Positions 1-5,788 of a stretch of 5,788 bases of DNA are shown in pieces; positions within the stretch are counted from its first letter, which is position 1, and each line of letters begins with the position of its first letter. The translations under genes and the position numbers were made by a program. This DNA comes from Anaerolineales bacterium. GTDB lineage: Bacteria; Chloroflexota; Anaerolineae; Anaerolineales; Villigracilaceae. Under the pieces are notes generated by a model. The model had not been told where the DNA came from. It was given only the letters and a program-made list of their open reading frames with translations, and made no database searches. Location: positions 1-5,788 of the forward strand of contig JAEURE010000191.1 in assembly GCA_016789485.1 (NCBI GenBank), in the 5' to 3' direction.

Positions 1-1433
1 GTCGTTTGATCTATCTCTACGACGATAATCACATTTCAATTGACGGTTCCACCGACCTTGCCTTCACCGAAGATCGTGCCGCCCGCTTCAGTTCGTATGG
101 CTGGCAGGTCTTGCGCGTGGAAGACGGCAACGATGTGGAAGCAATTGACAGAGCTATTCAGGAAGCGAAGCTTGATCCGCGCCCATCCATTATTATGTGC
201 CGCACCACCATTGGGTTTGGCGCTCCGAATCGACAAGGTACATCAAAAGCGCACGGCGAACCTTTGGGTGACGAAGAACTCAACGCCGCAAAAGATAATT
301 TGGACTGGCCGAAGGAACCGCGCTTCTTCATCCCTGACGATGAGCTTGAGTTCTACCGCAAAGCCGTGGATAAAGGTCGCGAGCTTGAATATGACTGGAA
401 GATGAAGTTTGAAGCATATTCCCGCTTGCACCCTGCACTCGGTTCTGAATTGCAGCGCCGTTTGAGAGGTGAACTTCCCGAAGGCTGGGAATCTGCTTTG
501 CCAACCTTCCCCGTGGACGCAAAAGGCATGGCCACTCGCGCCGCATCTGGCAAGGTGATCAATGCCCTCGCCCCGAAACTTCCTGAACTTATTGGCGGCT
601 CGGCTGACTTGGCGCCCTCGAACAACACAAAAATTGATGGAAGCCCTGCCTTCCAAAAAGGTTCTTATGACGGAAGGAACTTCCATTTTGGCGTGCGTGA
701 ACATGCCATGGGTTCTGTTCTGAATGGCATGGCTGTTTTTGGCGGTGTAATCCCTTACGGCGCCACATTCCTTGTCTTTGCAGATTACATGCGTGCAGCT
801 GTCCGTTTGGCGGCTTTGTCGCATTACCCATCTATTTTCATTTTCACGCATGACAGCGTTGGCCTCGGTGAAGACGGCCCCACGCATCAGCCAATTGAGC
901 ATTTGATGTCGCTGCGCTTGATCCCGAATCTCGTGGTCATTCGCCCTGCGGATGCGAACGAAACTGCCGCCGCGTGGAAAGTTGCCATTGAACGACGGAA
1001 CGGCCCGACTGTGCTGGCATTGACCCGCCAAAACCTGCCGACCCTGGAATCGTCCGCGCAGGTGGAAAAAGGTGCGTACGTACTCAAGGATTTTGGTACG
1101 CCAGAAATGATCTTGATGGCCTCGGGTTCAGAAGTGAGCCTCATCCTTGAAGCCGCACAAAAACTTGCGGACGAAGGCAAGGGCGTGCGCGTGGTTTCCT
1201 TCCCGAGTTGGGAACTGTTCGAGAAACAGGATGAAGCCTATCGCGAGTCTGTGTTGCCGAAAAACATCCAGAAGAGACTCGCTGTCGAAGCTGGAACAGG
1301 CATGGGCTGGGAACGATACGCGTCTTCCTCCATTAGCATCAACCGCTACGGCGCATCCGCTCCAGCGAAGATCATCTTTGAAAAACTCGGATTCACAGTT
1401 GAAAATGTAGTCTCGCGAGCGAAAGAGTTGTAA
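1..1433 (+). CDS. tkt: Transketolase, 5'-truncated by the window edge
   Basis: Thiamine-diphosphate enzyme that moves two-carbon ketol units between sugar phosphates in the cytoplasmic pentose phosphate pathway. The frame is open to the left edge; the codon at 3-5 is CGT (Arg) and the visible part is about 476 residues of a usual 660-670. The missing N-terminus would hold the GDG half of the cofactor motif. Counting the TTG codon at 6-8 as residue 1: YDDNHISIDG (5-14) is the metal-binding second half of that motif; H83 in SKAHGEPLG is a substrate-binding histidine; GVREHAM (229-235) carries E232, equivalent to the catalytic glutamate that activates the cofactor; GLGEDGPTHQP (286-296) and TRQNL (340-344) are sugar-phosphate-binding motifs. 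The C-terminal domain (about 350-475) is complete. It heads a tight gene run, with 7 bases to the next gene. Identity is secure; the true start is not visible. Confidence 0.97.
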   Translation, partial: RLIYLYDDNHISIDGSTDLAFTEDRAARFSSYGWQVLRVEDGNDVEAIDRAIQEAKLDPRPSIIMCRTTIGFGAPNRQGTSKAHGEPLGDEELNAAKDNLDWPKEPRFFIPDDELEFYRKAVDKGRELEYDWKMKFEAYSRLHPALGSELQRRLRGELPEGWESALPTFPVDAKGMATRAASGKVINALAPKLPELIGGSADLAPSNNTKIDGSPAFQKGSYDGRNFHFGVREHAMGSVLNGMAVFGGVIPYGATFLVFADYMRAAVRLAALSHYPSIFIFTHDSVGLGEDGPTHQPIEHLMSLRLIPNLVVIRPADANETAAAWKVAIERRNGPTVLALTRQNLPTLESSAQVEKGAYVLKDFGTPEMILMASGSEVSLILEAAQKLADEGKGVRVVSFPSWELFEKQDEAYRESVLPKNIQKRLAVEAGTGMGWERYASSSISINRYGASAPAKIIFEKLGFTVENVVSRAKEL

Positions 1434-1440
1434 AAAAGCC

Positions 1441-1650
1441 GTGGATACACTTGCTCCAGGTTTTCTTTTGATCGTGTTTGGAGTATTGACTATGCTCGGC
1501 TCGGCGTTGAACTGGCGCTTTGTGACGCGTTCTGGAAAATTGTTCAACATGGTGTTTGGCGACACAGTAGCTCGAATTATTTATTTTGGCGTTGGCATCT
1601 TTTTATTCGTCAAAGGGATCGAGTTTTTGATTGGCGCAAATTGGTTTTAG
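1441..1650 (+). CDS. Small two-helix membrane protein, Imm17-like
   Basis: A 69-residue protein with two hydrophobic segments (about residues 5-23 and 45-65) joined by a basic loop containing NWRFVTRSGK and FGDTVARIIYFG. Length, the Trp after helix 1 and the (F)G-x-T-x-ARI-x-Y motif before helix 2 resemble proteins annotated as immunity 17 family. That is recalled similarity, not a search result, and the family name does not prove an immunity role. The start is GTG at 1441: an in-frame TAG lies at 1408-1410, no earlier start codon follows it, and the next ATG (1492) would delete most of helix 1. Ribosome binding is weak (GAAAGAG at 1421-1427, 13 bases away), so translation may be coupled to the transketolase stop 7 bases upstream. 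It sits between transketolase and rpiB with small gaps, so it is probably cotranscribed. No toxin partner is visible. The gene is likely real; its function is unknown. Confidence 0.72.
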   Translation: MDTLAPGFLLIVFGVLTMLGSALNWRFVTRSGKLFNMVFGDTVARIIYFGVGIFLFVKGIEFLIGANWF

Positions 1651-1663
1651 TTCGTGAGGATTA

Positions 1664-2116
1664 ATGAAAATTGCAGTTGGTTGTGACCATGGCGGCTTTC
1701 CGCTTAAAGATGTGGTGCTTGAAGCCGTGCAGGCCGCTGGGCATGAAGTGATCGATGTTGGCACGTTTAGCGCCGATGCGGTGGATTTTCCTGATTTTGT
1801 AAAAAAAGTTGGCGAGAAAGTTCAATCGGGCGCGGCAGAGCGTGGAATTTTAATTTGCGGCTCGGGTATTGGCGCGGCGATTGCGGCGAATAAAATGAGA
1901 GGCGTTTACGCCTCGATCTGCCACGATACATATTCTGCGGCGCAGGGTGTTCAACACGATGCCATGAATGTTTTATGTTTGGGCGGACGTGTGATCGGCC
2001 CTGAACTGGTGAAAGTGCTTGTTCCTGCGTTCTTGAATGCGCGTTATCTTGGTGTTGATAAAGATGGGGAGCGTTTTGCAAGAAGAGTGAACAAAATCAA
2101 AGCAATGGAAGAATAA
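1664..2116 (+). CDS. rpiB: Ribose-5-phosphate isomerase B (RpiB/LacAB family)
   Basis: Interconverts ribulose-5-phosphate and ribose-5-phosphate in the cytoplasm, feeding both substrates of transketolase. The 150-residue product has the normal family length and Rossmann-like order: N-terminal MKIAVGCDHGGF (1-12) with D8 and H9 that bind substrate; D41 in AVDFPDF; GILICGSGIG (61-70), whose C65 matches the catalytic cysteine (Cys66 in the E. coli enzyme) and whose serine-glycine loop forms the anion hole; H98 in QHDAMNVLCLGGRVIG, matching the ring-opening histidine region; and C-terminal R137, R140 and R141 in GERFARRVNKI, which fit phosphate binding. The ATG is preceded by GAGGA at 1656-1660. 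It lies 13 bases after the small membrane gene and is followed by an 83-base gap with a hairpin. LacA/LacB subunits share the fold, but the pentose phosphate neighbours favour RpiB. Confidence 0.96.
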   Translation: MKIAVGCDHGGFPLKDVVLEAVQAAGHEVIDVGTFSADAVDFPDFVKKVGEKVQSGAAERGILICGSGIGAAIAANKMRGVYASICHDTYSAAQGVQHDAMNVLCLGGRVIGPELVKVLVPAFLNARYLGVDKDGERFARRVNKIKAMEE

Positions 2117-2124
2117 TAACTTGT

Positions 2125-2157
2125 GATACGTGATGTACAAAATGTGCATCACGTATT
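2125..2157. repeat. Long near-perfect inverted repeat (hairpin) between rpiB and tal-pgi
   Basis: ATACGTGATGTACA (2126-2139) can pair with TGTGCATCACGTAT (2143-2156) around an AAA loop. The outer ten pairs are perfect; the single inner mismatch (T2136 opposite G2146) is a G-U pair in RNA, and G2125/T2157 adds another. Short 7-base-spaced repeats flank and enter it: GTGAT at 2123 and 2130, CGTATT at 2152 and 2159. It lies 8 bases past the rpiB stop and about 25 bases before the tal-pgi Shine-Dalgarno. No continuous T-tract follows, so it is not a textbook terminator. It could be an operator dyad, an mRNA processing or stability hairpin, or a copy of a dispersed palindromic repeat. The structure is seen directly; its role is unknown. 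Confidence 0.75.
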
Positions 2158-2181
2158 TCGTATTGTGCAACAAGAATTTTT

Positions 2182-2187
2182 AAGGAG
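2182..2187 (+). promoter_or_regulatory. Shine-Dalgarno of tal-pgi with long spacing
   Basis: AAGGAG ends 12 bases before the ATG at 2200, longer than the usual 5-9. No alternative in-frame start lies closer, and the protein homology begins right after this ATG, so the start is kept. Confidence 0.65.
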
Positions 2188-2199
2188 TTTATCTTTATC

Positions 2200-4884
2200 A
2201 TGTCCGAATCAATCAAGAAATTAACGAATCTCGGCCAGTCCCTCTGGTACGACAACATTCAGAGAAAATTACTGGAAACCGGTGAACTGAAGGCGATGAT
2301 CGAGCGCGGTGATATTCGCGGTGTGACGTCCAATCCGACCATTTTCCAAAATGCAATTGCAAAGACAAATGACTACGATGCCGCATTGATCCCGCTTGCA
2401 TGGGCAGGCTGGGATGCCGAAAAGATTTTCTGGCAGCTTGCCGTTGAAGATATTCAACAGGCTTGCGACCTTTTCCGTCCGCTCTATGATGAAACCAAAG
2501 GCGGTGATGGATTCGTGAGTCTCGAAGTCAGCCCATACCTTGCGAATGACACCGAAGGCACAACCAAACAAGCCAGGGAACTTTGGGATCGTGTAAACCG
2601 CCCGAACTTGATGGTGAAAATTCCTGCCACCAAGGAAGGCATTCCCGCCATTCGCCGGACCATTGCTGCGGGTATCAACGTCAACGTTACGCTCATCTTT
2701 GCGCTCGACCGTTACGCCGCTGTCATGGATGCTTATCTCGCGGGGCTTGAAGACCGGGTTGCCGAAAACTTGCCTATTCAACAGATCGCTTCAGTGGCTT
2801 CGTTTTTCGTTTCGCGTGTAGACACAAAGATCGACCCGCAACTTCCTGCGGATTCACATCTGCTCGGCAAGGCGGCTATCGCAAATGCAAAATTTGCCTA
2901 TGATGCATTTGAGTCCATTTTTACTTCACCGCGTTTTGCAACTCTCAAGGCTCGCTTCCGCGCCCGTGCCCAACGTCCGCTGTGGGCATCCACTGGTACG
3001 AAGAACCCGAGATATTCCGACACGCTTTATGTTGATACCCTCATCGGTCCCGATACCGTCAACACCGTTCCGCCCGCCACGCTGGATGCCTTCCGCGATC
3101 ACGGCAACGCGCAAATGACCATCACGCAAGGCCTCGAAGAGGCACAAACTCATTTCGCTGAACTCAAGGCGCTTGGCATTTCGATGAGTACCGTCACAAA
3201 AGAATTGGAAGATGAAGGTGTGAAGTCTTTCGCGGATGCGTTCAAGACTCTCCTGGATGCAATTGAGGAAAGAAGAAAAAGTGCACTCGCCTCGATCTCC
3301 CCGTTAGCTGATTTTGTGGCCGAGCGTTTATCTCAGCTGGAAATGGATTCTGTCCCCGCCCGCATCTGGCAGCACGACCCCACCCTGTGGACAGATGACC
3401 CCGCTGGGCAAGCTGAAGTCAAAATTCGCCTTGGCTGGTTGGACTCGGTGAACGATGCCCGCAAACGTCTTGAAGGATACACTTCCTTTGCCAAGCAAGT
3501 CCACGACGAAGGTATTGACCGTGTGCTTGTGATCGGCATGGGCGGCTCCTCTTTGACCGCTGAAGTATTAAGTTCACTGCTCGCGGCAGCAAATATCGAA
3601 GCGAAACTCTCTCTTGCCATTCTTGACTCAACAGATCACCAGCAAGTGAAACTAGCCTTTGAAAATTATCCGCCAGAAAAATCTTTGTACATTGTCGCCA
3701 GTAAATCAGGCGGCACCGCAGAGTTGATGGCTGCTTTCGATTACGTTTGGAAACTGAGCAATGGCAACGGCTCGCGTTTCATCGCCATCACGGATGAAGG
3801 TACATCACTGGTGACTCTTGCGAAGGAACGCGGATTTAGAAAAGTATTCAACCCCGATTCGAATGTGGGTGGCCGCTTCTCGGCATTGACCGATTTTGGT
3901 CTCGTCCCCGCTGCCTTGCTTGGTATGGACATTGAAAAGTTGCTCGCATCTGCGGAGAAAATTAGCAGCGTCTCCAAGTCAACTTATAGCCCTGGCTTTG
4001 CACTGGGCGCACTACTGGGTGAGTCTGCTCTCGCAGGCAGAGACAAGCTCACGATTTTAGCTGATGCGCCTGTGTCCGCTTTGGCGGGCTGGGTCGAGCA
4101 GGTCATTGCTGAATCCAGTGGCAAGAATCAAAAGGGTATCCTGCCTGTGGCGCTCGAACCTTTGGGCGCGCCAGAGATTTATGGCGATGACCGTCTGTTC
4201 GTATATTTGCGAAATAACGGCGAGTTGGATGCAGGTATCGCCGCGTTGAAAACTGCTGGCTTCCCCGTGGTCGAATTACCAGTGACCAACCCGTATGATG
4301 CGGGCGCGGAATTCTTCCGTTGGGAGATTGCGGTTTCAGTAGCCTGCCATATTTTGGGAATCAATACTTTTGACCAACCCGATGTACAAGATAGTAAGTT
4401 GCGTACCATTGCCAAGATCAAGGATTTTCAGGCGACAGGCAAACTTGCGGATGTTGACCTTGTGGACGTGAAAGATGCGAAGATTGCATTGCAGAAATTC
4501 CTTGCTGATGCAAAGCCTGGCAATTTCGTGACCATCAATGCCTACGTGCCGCGCAGCAGTGAGACGATTGATGTTATTCAGAAGTTGCGCATTGCCATTC
4601 GTGAAAAAACAAAATGTCCTGTCTCGGCTGGCTTTGGCCCGCGCTTTCAACACTCCACGGGTCAATTCCATAAAGGCGGCCCAAACAAGGGCTTTTTCAT
4701 TCAGGTTGTATACGATGCCGAGAATGACTTTGATATCCCTTCTCAGGGATTGACCTTTGGTACGTTGATCCGTGCCCAAGCGTTGGGTGATTATGAAGCC
4801 TTGCTTGCCGCAGGCAGAAGAGCCATCCGAATTAAACTTTCGAAGCCAGAGGAACTTTCCGTGTTAATTGAGGTGTTGAAATGA
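2200..4884 (+). CDS. tal-pgi: Bifunctional transaldolase / glucose-6-phosphate isomerase
   Basis: An 894-residue fusion. The N-terminal domain (about 1-360) is a transaldolase: D18; GVTSNPTIF (41-49, family signature 1); E109; K140 in NLMVKIPAT, the Schiff-base lysine; INVNVTLIF (159-167); S201 and R206 in SFFVSRVD, matching substrate- and phosphate-binding positions; then [19 protein letters not shown] (261-279). After a linker (about 360-385) comes a phosphoglucose isomerase with two SIS-type sugar-isomerase halves: [12 protein letters not shown] (446-457), SKSGGTAE (501-508), the signature [14 protein letters not shown] (555-568), and E638 in AESSGK, aligned with the general-base glutamate of [16 protein letters not shown] (815-827) supplies candidate H818, H824 and K825 for ring opening. 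The two activities make fructose-6-P and convert it to glucose-6-P. The length is slightly below the roughly 930-950 I recall for other fusions. Both catalytic sets appear intact, with no frameshift. It is joined to the next gene by an ATGA overlap. Confidence 0.95.
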   Translation: MSESIKKLTNLGQSLWYDNIQRKLLETGELKAMIERGDIRGVTSNPTIFQNAIAKTNDYDAALIPLAWAGWDAEKIFWQLAVEDIQQACDLFRPLYDETKGGDGFVSLEVSPYLANDTEGTTKQARELWDRVNRPNLMVKIPATKEGIPAIRRTIAAGINVNVTLIFALDRYAAVMDAYLAGLEDRVAENLPIQQIASVASFFVSRVDTKIDPQLPADSHLLGKAAIANAKFAYDAFESIFTSPRFATLKARFRARAQRPLWASTGTKNPRYSDTLYVDTLIGPDTVNTVPPATLDAFRDHGNAQMTITQGLEEAQTHFAELKALGISMSTVTKELEDEGVKSFADAFKTLLDAIEERRKSALASISPLADFVAERLSQLEMDSVPARIWQHDPTLWTDDPAGQAEVKIRLGWLDSVNDARKRLEGYTSFAKQVHDEGIDRVLVIGMGGSSLTAEVLSSLLAAANIEAKLSLAILDSTDHQQVKLAFENYPPEKSLYIVASKSGGTAELMAAFDYVWKLSNGNGSRFIAITDEGTSLVTLAKERGFRKVFNPDSNVGGRFSALTDFGLVPAALLGMDIEKLLASAEKISSVSKSTYSPGFALGALLGESALAGRDKLTILADAPVSALAGWVEQVIAESSGKNQKGILPVALEPLGAPEIYGDDRLFVYLRNNGELDAGIAALKTAGFPVVELPVTNPYDAGAEFFRWEIAVSVACHILGINTFDQPDVQDSKLRTIAKIKDFQATGKLADVDLVDVKDAKIALQKFLADAKPGNFVTINAYVPRSSETIDVIQKLRIAIREKTKCPVSAGFGPRFQHSTGQFHKGGPNKGFFIQVVYDAENDFDIPSQGLTFGTLIRAQALGDYEALLAAGRRAIRIKLSKPEELSVLIEVLK
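4870..4875 (+). promoter_or_regulatory. Shine-Dalgarno of the dehydratase gene inside tal-pgi
   Basis: GAGGTG in the last codons of tal-pgi; GAGG ends 7 bases before the ATG at 4881. Together with the ATGA stop/start overlap (4881-4884) it supports this start and implies translational coupling. Confidence 0.7.
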
Positions 4885-5219
4885 TCAATCTTGCCGCTGG
4901 ACAATGTGTCGCCTGTCGTGGCGGCGAACCAACTTTGACTGATGCTGAGATCGCGAAATTACATCCCCAAATCCCTGAATGGCAAATCAAAGAAGTGGAT
5001 GGGGTCAAGCGCGTTGAACGTGCCTTCAAATTGAAGAATTTTATCGAAGCTGTGGCTTTTACAAATAAAATTGCGATGATCTCGGAGAAGCAAGATCATC
5101 ATCCGCTTATCATCACTGAGTGGGGGAGGGTCACGGTACAGTGGTGGTCGCATAAGATCAAAGGGTTGCACAAGAACGATTTCATCATGGCCGCCAAGAC
5201 AGATGAATTGTTTGGATGA
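4881..5219 (+). CDS. phhB: Pterin-4a-carbinolamine dehydratase (PCD/DCoH family)
   Basis: Dehydrates 4a-hydroxytetrahydropterin to quinonoid dihydropterin, normally recycling the cofactor of aromatic amino acid hydroxylases. The 112-residue product shows the family core: EKQDHHP (69-75) with the active-site pair H73-H74, then [11 protein letters not shown] (86-96) with the third histidine H91, then the conserved D100 in [12 protein letters not shown]. The N-terminus has [12 protein letters not shown] (9-20), the CxxC-RGG lead-in common in bacterial members and absent from mammalian ones; it supports the start at 4881. The gene overlaps tal-pgi by four bases and ends directly before the terminator, so it is the last gene of the run. 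No hydroxylase or pterin gene is in the window, so the physiological substrate is open: many bacteria carry this gene without phenylalanine hydroxylase, and roles in molybdopterin or folate-type pterin metabolism have been suggested. Family assignment is secure; the link to sugar metabolism is only positional. Confidence 0.94.
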   Translation: MINLAAGQCVACRGGEPTLTDAEIAKLHPQIPEWQIKEVDGVKRVERAFKLKNFIEAVAFTNKIAMISEKQDHHPLIITEWGRVTVQWWSHKIKGLHKNDFIMAAKTDELFG

Positions 5220-5220
5220 T

Positions 5221-5258
5221 AAAAACACAGCGCCGCTGGAAAGCGGCACTGTGTTTTT
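5221..5258. terminator. Bidirectional intrinsic terminator between convergent genes
   Basis: AAAAACACAG (5221-5230) pairs perfectly with CTGTGTTTTT (5249-5258). Inside, GCCGCT (5232-5237) pairs with AGCGGC (5242-5247) around a GGAA tetraloop, with one C/A mismatch (5231/5248). The A-run on the left and T-run on the right give a U-tract on either strand. It begins 1 base after the phhB stop and ends 3 bases short of the acetyltransferase stop, so it can end both transcripts. Confidence 0.93.
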
Positions 5259-5261
5259 ATT

Positions 5262-5720
5262 TTATTTGTTATTTAGGTTTTTCTCGAAACAAACACTATT
5301 TTCAATTTCAGCATATTGTCCGTAGTTTGGGATCGTTTTGTAGCCGTTCTTTGTGTACAAGGCGATAGCTTCCGGTTGCTTTTTTCCAGTTTCCAATATG
5401 CACTTTTCGTAGGACATTTCCGCTGCCCATATTTCCAGTTCGGCCAGAATTTTAGAGGCAATTCCTTTTCCTCTGTTTTCGGGAGACGTGTACATTCGCT
5501 TCACCTCCATGGTGTTCGGCGCATATTCTTTTATTGCGCCACAGCCTACCGGTATGTTATTTTCGTACGCAACCACTACATTCCTTATTTTGTCAATTTT
5601 ATTGAATTGGGCATAAAAGGAATGATCTTTCCCATCTCTGGTAGCCAGATCAGCATCAAGATGTTGTACAAGATCAATAAAATCTTGATTGCCTGAGTCG
5701 GTTCGGATTAACTTGATCAT
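5262..5720 (-). CDS. GNAT family N-acetyltransferase
   Basis: A 152-residue protein with the single-domain GNAT layout; such enzymes transfer an acetyl group from acetyl-CoA to an amine. Motif A is MEVKRMYTSPENRGKGIASKIL split as strand 4 (71-77) and the acetyl-CoA pyrophosphate loop RGKGIA (83-88). Motif B follows: KCILETGKKQPEAIALYTKNGY (106-127) with the conserved Tyr and Gly of the C-terminal helix-strand. The tail PNYGQYAEIENSVCFEK (131-147) is a shared ending of one common subgroup of uncharacterised acetyltransferases. Length is typical and the gene looks intact. The start is set by an AGGAGG site 7 bases upstream. Hand-counted GC for 5281-5700 is 174/420 (41 %), against 224/420 (53 %) for 481-900 in transketolase, suggesting recent acquisition. 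It converges on the sugar-phosphate genes and is transcribed apart from them. The substrate cannot be read from the sequence. Confidence 0.92.
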   Translation of the reverse strand: MIKLIRTDSGNQDFIDLVQHLDADLATRDGKDHSFYAQFNKIDKIRNVVVAYENNIPVGCGAIKEYAPNTMEVKRMYTSPENRGKGIASKILAELEIWAAEMSYEKCILETGKKQPEAIALYTKNGYKTIPNYGQYAEIENSVCFEKNLNNK

Positions 5721-5727
5721 TTTGAGA

Positions 5728-5733
5728 CCTCCT
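5728..5733 (-). promoter_or_regulatory. Consensus Shine-Dalgarno of the acetyltransferase
   Basis: AGGAGG on the minus strand, with 7 bases between it and the ATG (5720-5718). It is the strongest ribosome binding site in the window and fixes the start. Confidence 0.88.
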
Positions 5734-5738
5734 GAAAA

Positions 5739-5773
5739 ATTATATTTATAAATTTGTTTTTCTCTTGACCTCT
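5739..5773 (-). promoter_or_regulatory. Possible AT-rich promoter of the acetyltransferase gene
   Basis: On the minus strand the leader contains TATAAA (5750-5745) and TATAAT (5744-5739). TATAAA as the -10 element would start RNA near 5738, leaving a short leader that still includes the AGGAGG site. No good -35 hexamer is present at 16-18 bases. The remaining bases to the window edge (5774-5788) show nothing recognisable. Tentative. Confidence 0.3.
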
Positions 5774-5788
5774 TGTTATCCGCAGCTT

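Noticed and set aside
6..8. TTG as the start codon of a 475-residue protein
   Set aside because: The preceding codon (CGT) continues the same frame, and the protein begins in the middle of the cofactor motif of transketolase, so the gene simply enters from the left edge.
243..1031. 262-residue open frame on the minus strand inside transketolase
   Set aside because: It lies fully antisense to a well-conserved coding frame, and its translation shows no recognisable motif.
1128..1565. 145-residue minus-strand frame across the end of transketolase and the small membrane gene
   Set aside because: It is antisense to two supported genes, and the translation shows no domain.
2125..2164. Hairpin before tal-pgi as a standard rho-independent terminator
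   Set aside because: The stem is strong, but the downstream bases are TTTCGTATTG with no T-run, and a gene of the same pathway follows closely in the same direction.
5316..5696. 126-residue plus-strand frame opposite the acetyltransferase
   Set aside because: It is the complement of a gene with clear GNAT motifs and a consensus Shine-Dalgarno site; its Cys/Phe-rich translation looks like an antisense shadow.
5739..5744. Perfect TATAAT on the minus strand as the -10 element of the acetyltransferase
   Set aside because: Transcription would then begin inside the AGGAGG ribosome binding site, and there is no matching -35; the neighbouring TATAAA is the better candidate, still weak.
5765..5770. 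TTGACC on the plus strand as a -35 element pointing right
   Set aside because: The matching -10 would fall at or beyond the window edge, so it cannot be judged here.

Overview
The window looks like a piece of a mid-GC (about 50-53 %) bacterial chromosome. The most informative gene is a fused transaldolase/glucose-6-phosphate isomerase. Such fusions are known from Chloroflexota (Anaerolineae), some cyanobacteria and some acetic acid bacteria. Together with the neighbouring genes and the base composition, an Anaerolineae-like Chloroflexota member is my best guess. This is inference from gene content, not a phylogenetic result.

Layout: positions 1-5219 hold a rightward run of genes for the non-oxidative pentose phosphate pathway. 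They are the 3' three-quarters of a transketolase gene (its 5' end lies outside the window), a 69-residue two-helix membrane protein resembling the Imm17 family, ribose-5-phosphate isomerase B (rpiB), the transaldolase-isomerase fusion (tal-pgi), and a pterin-4a-carbinolamine dehydratase (phhB-type) that overlaps tal-pgi by 4 bases. Gaps are 7, 13 and 83 bases, then an ATGA overlap. The only sizeable gap (2117-2199) carries a long, nearly perfect hairpin with flanking 7-base repeats. A strong intrinsic terminator (5221-5258) closes the run and is built to work in both directions. Beyond it, on the minus strand, is a GNAT acetyltransferase gene (5262-5720) with its own consensus Shine-Dalgarno site and clearly lower GC (about 41 %).

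How the genes fit: RpiB interconverts ribulose-5-P and ribose-5-P. Transketolase and transaldolase shuffle two- and three-carbon units to make fructose-6-P and glyceraldehyde-3-P. The isomerase half of the fusion turns fructose-6-P into glucose-6-P, which can re-enter an oxidative branch. The cluster therefore encodes pentose-to-hexose recycling. The small membrane protein and the dehydratase have no evident part in this chemistry and may simply share the transcript. I see no mobile element, CRISPR array, tRNA or rRNA, and no clear evidence of a wholly new system. The items most worth a second look are the hairpin before tal-pgi, the Imm17-like gene inside the operon, the variant isomerase motifs in the fusion, and the compositionally foreign acetyltransferase.
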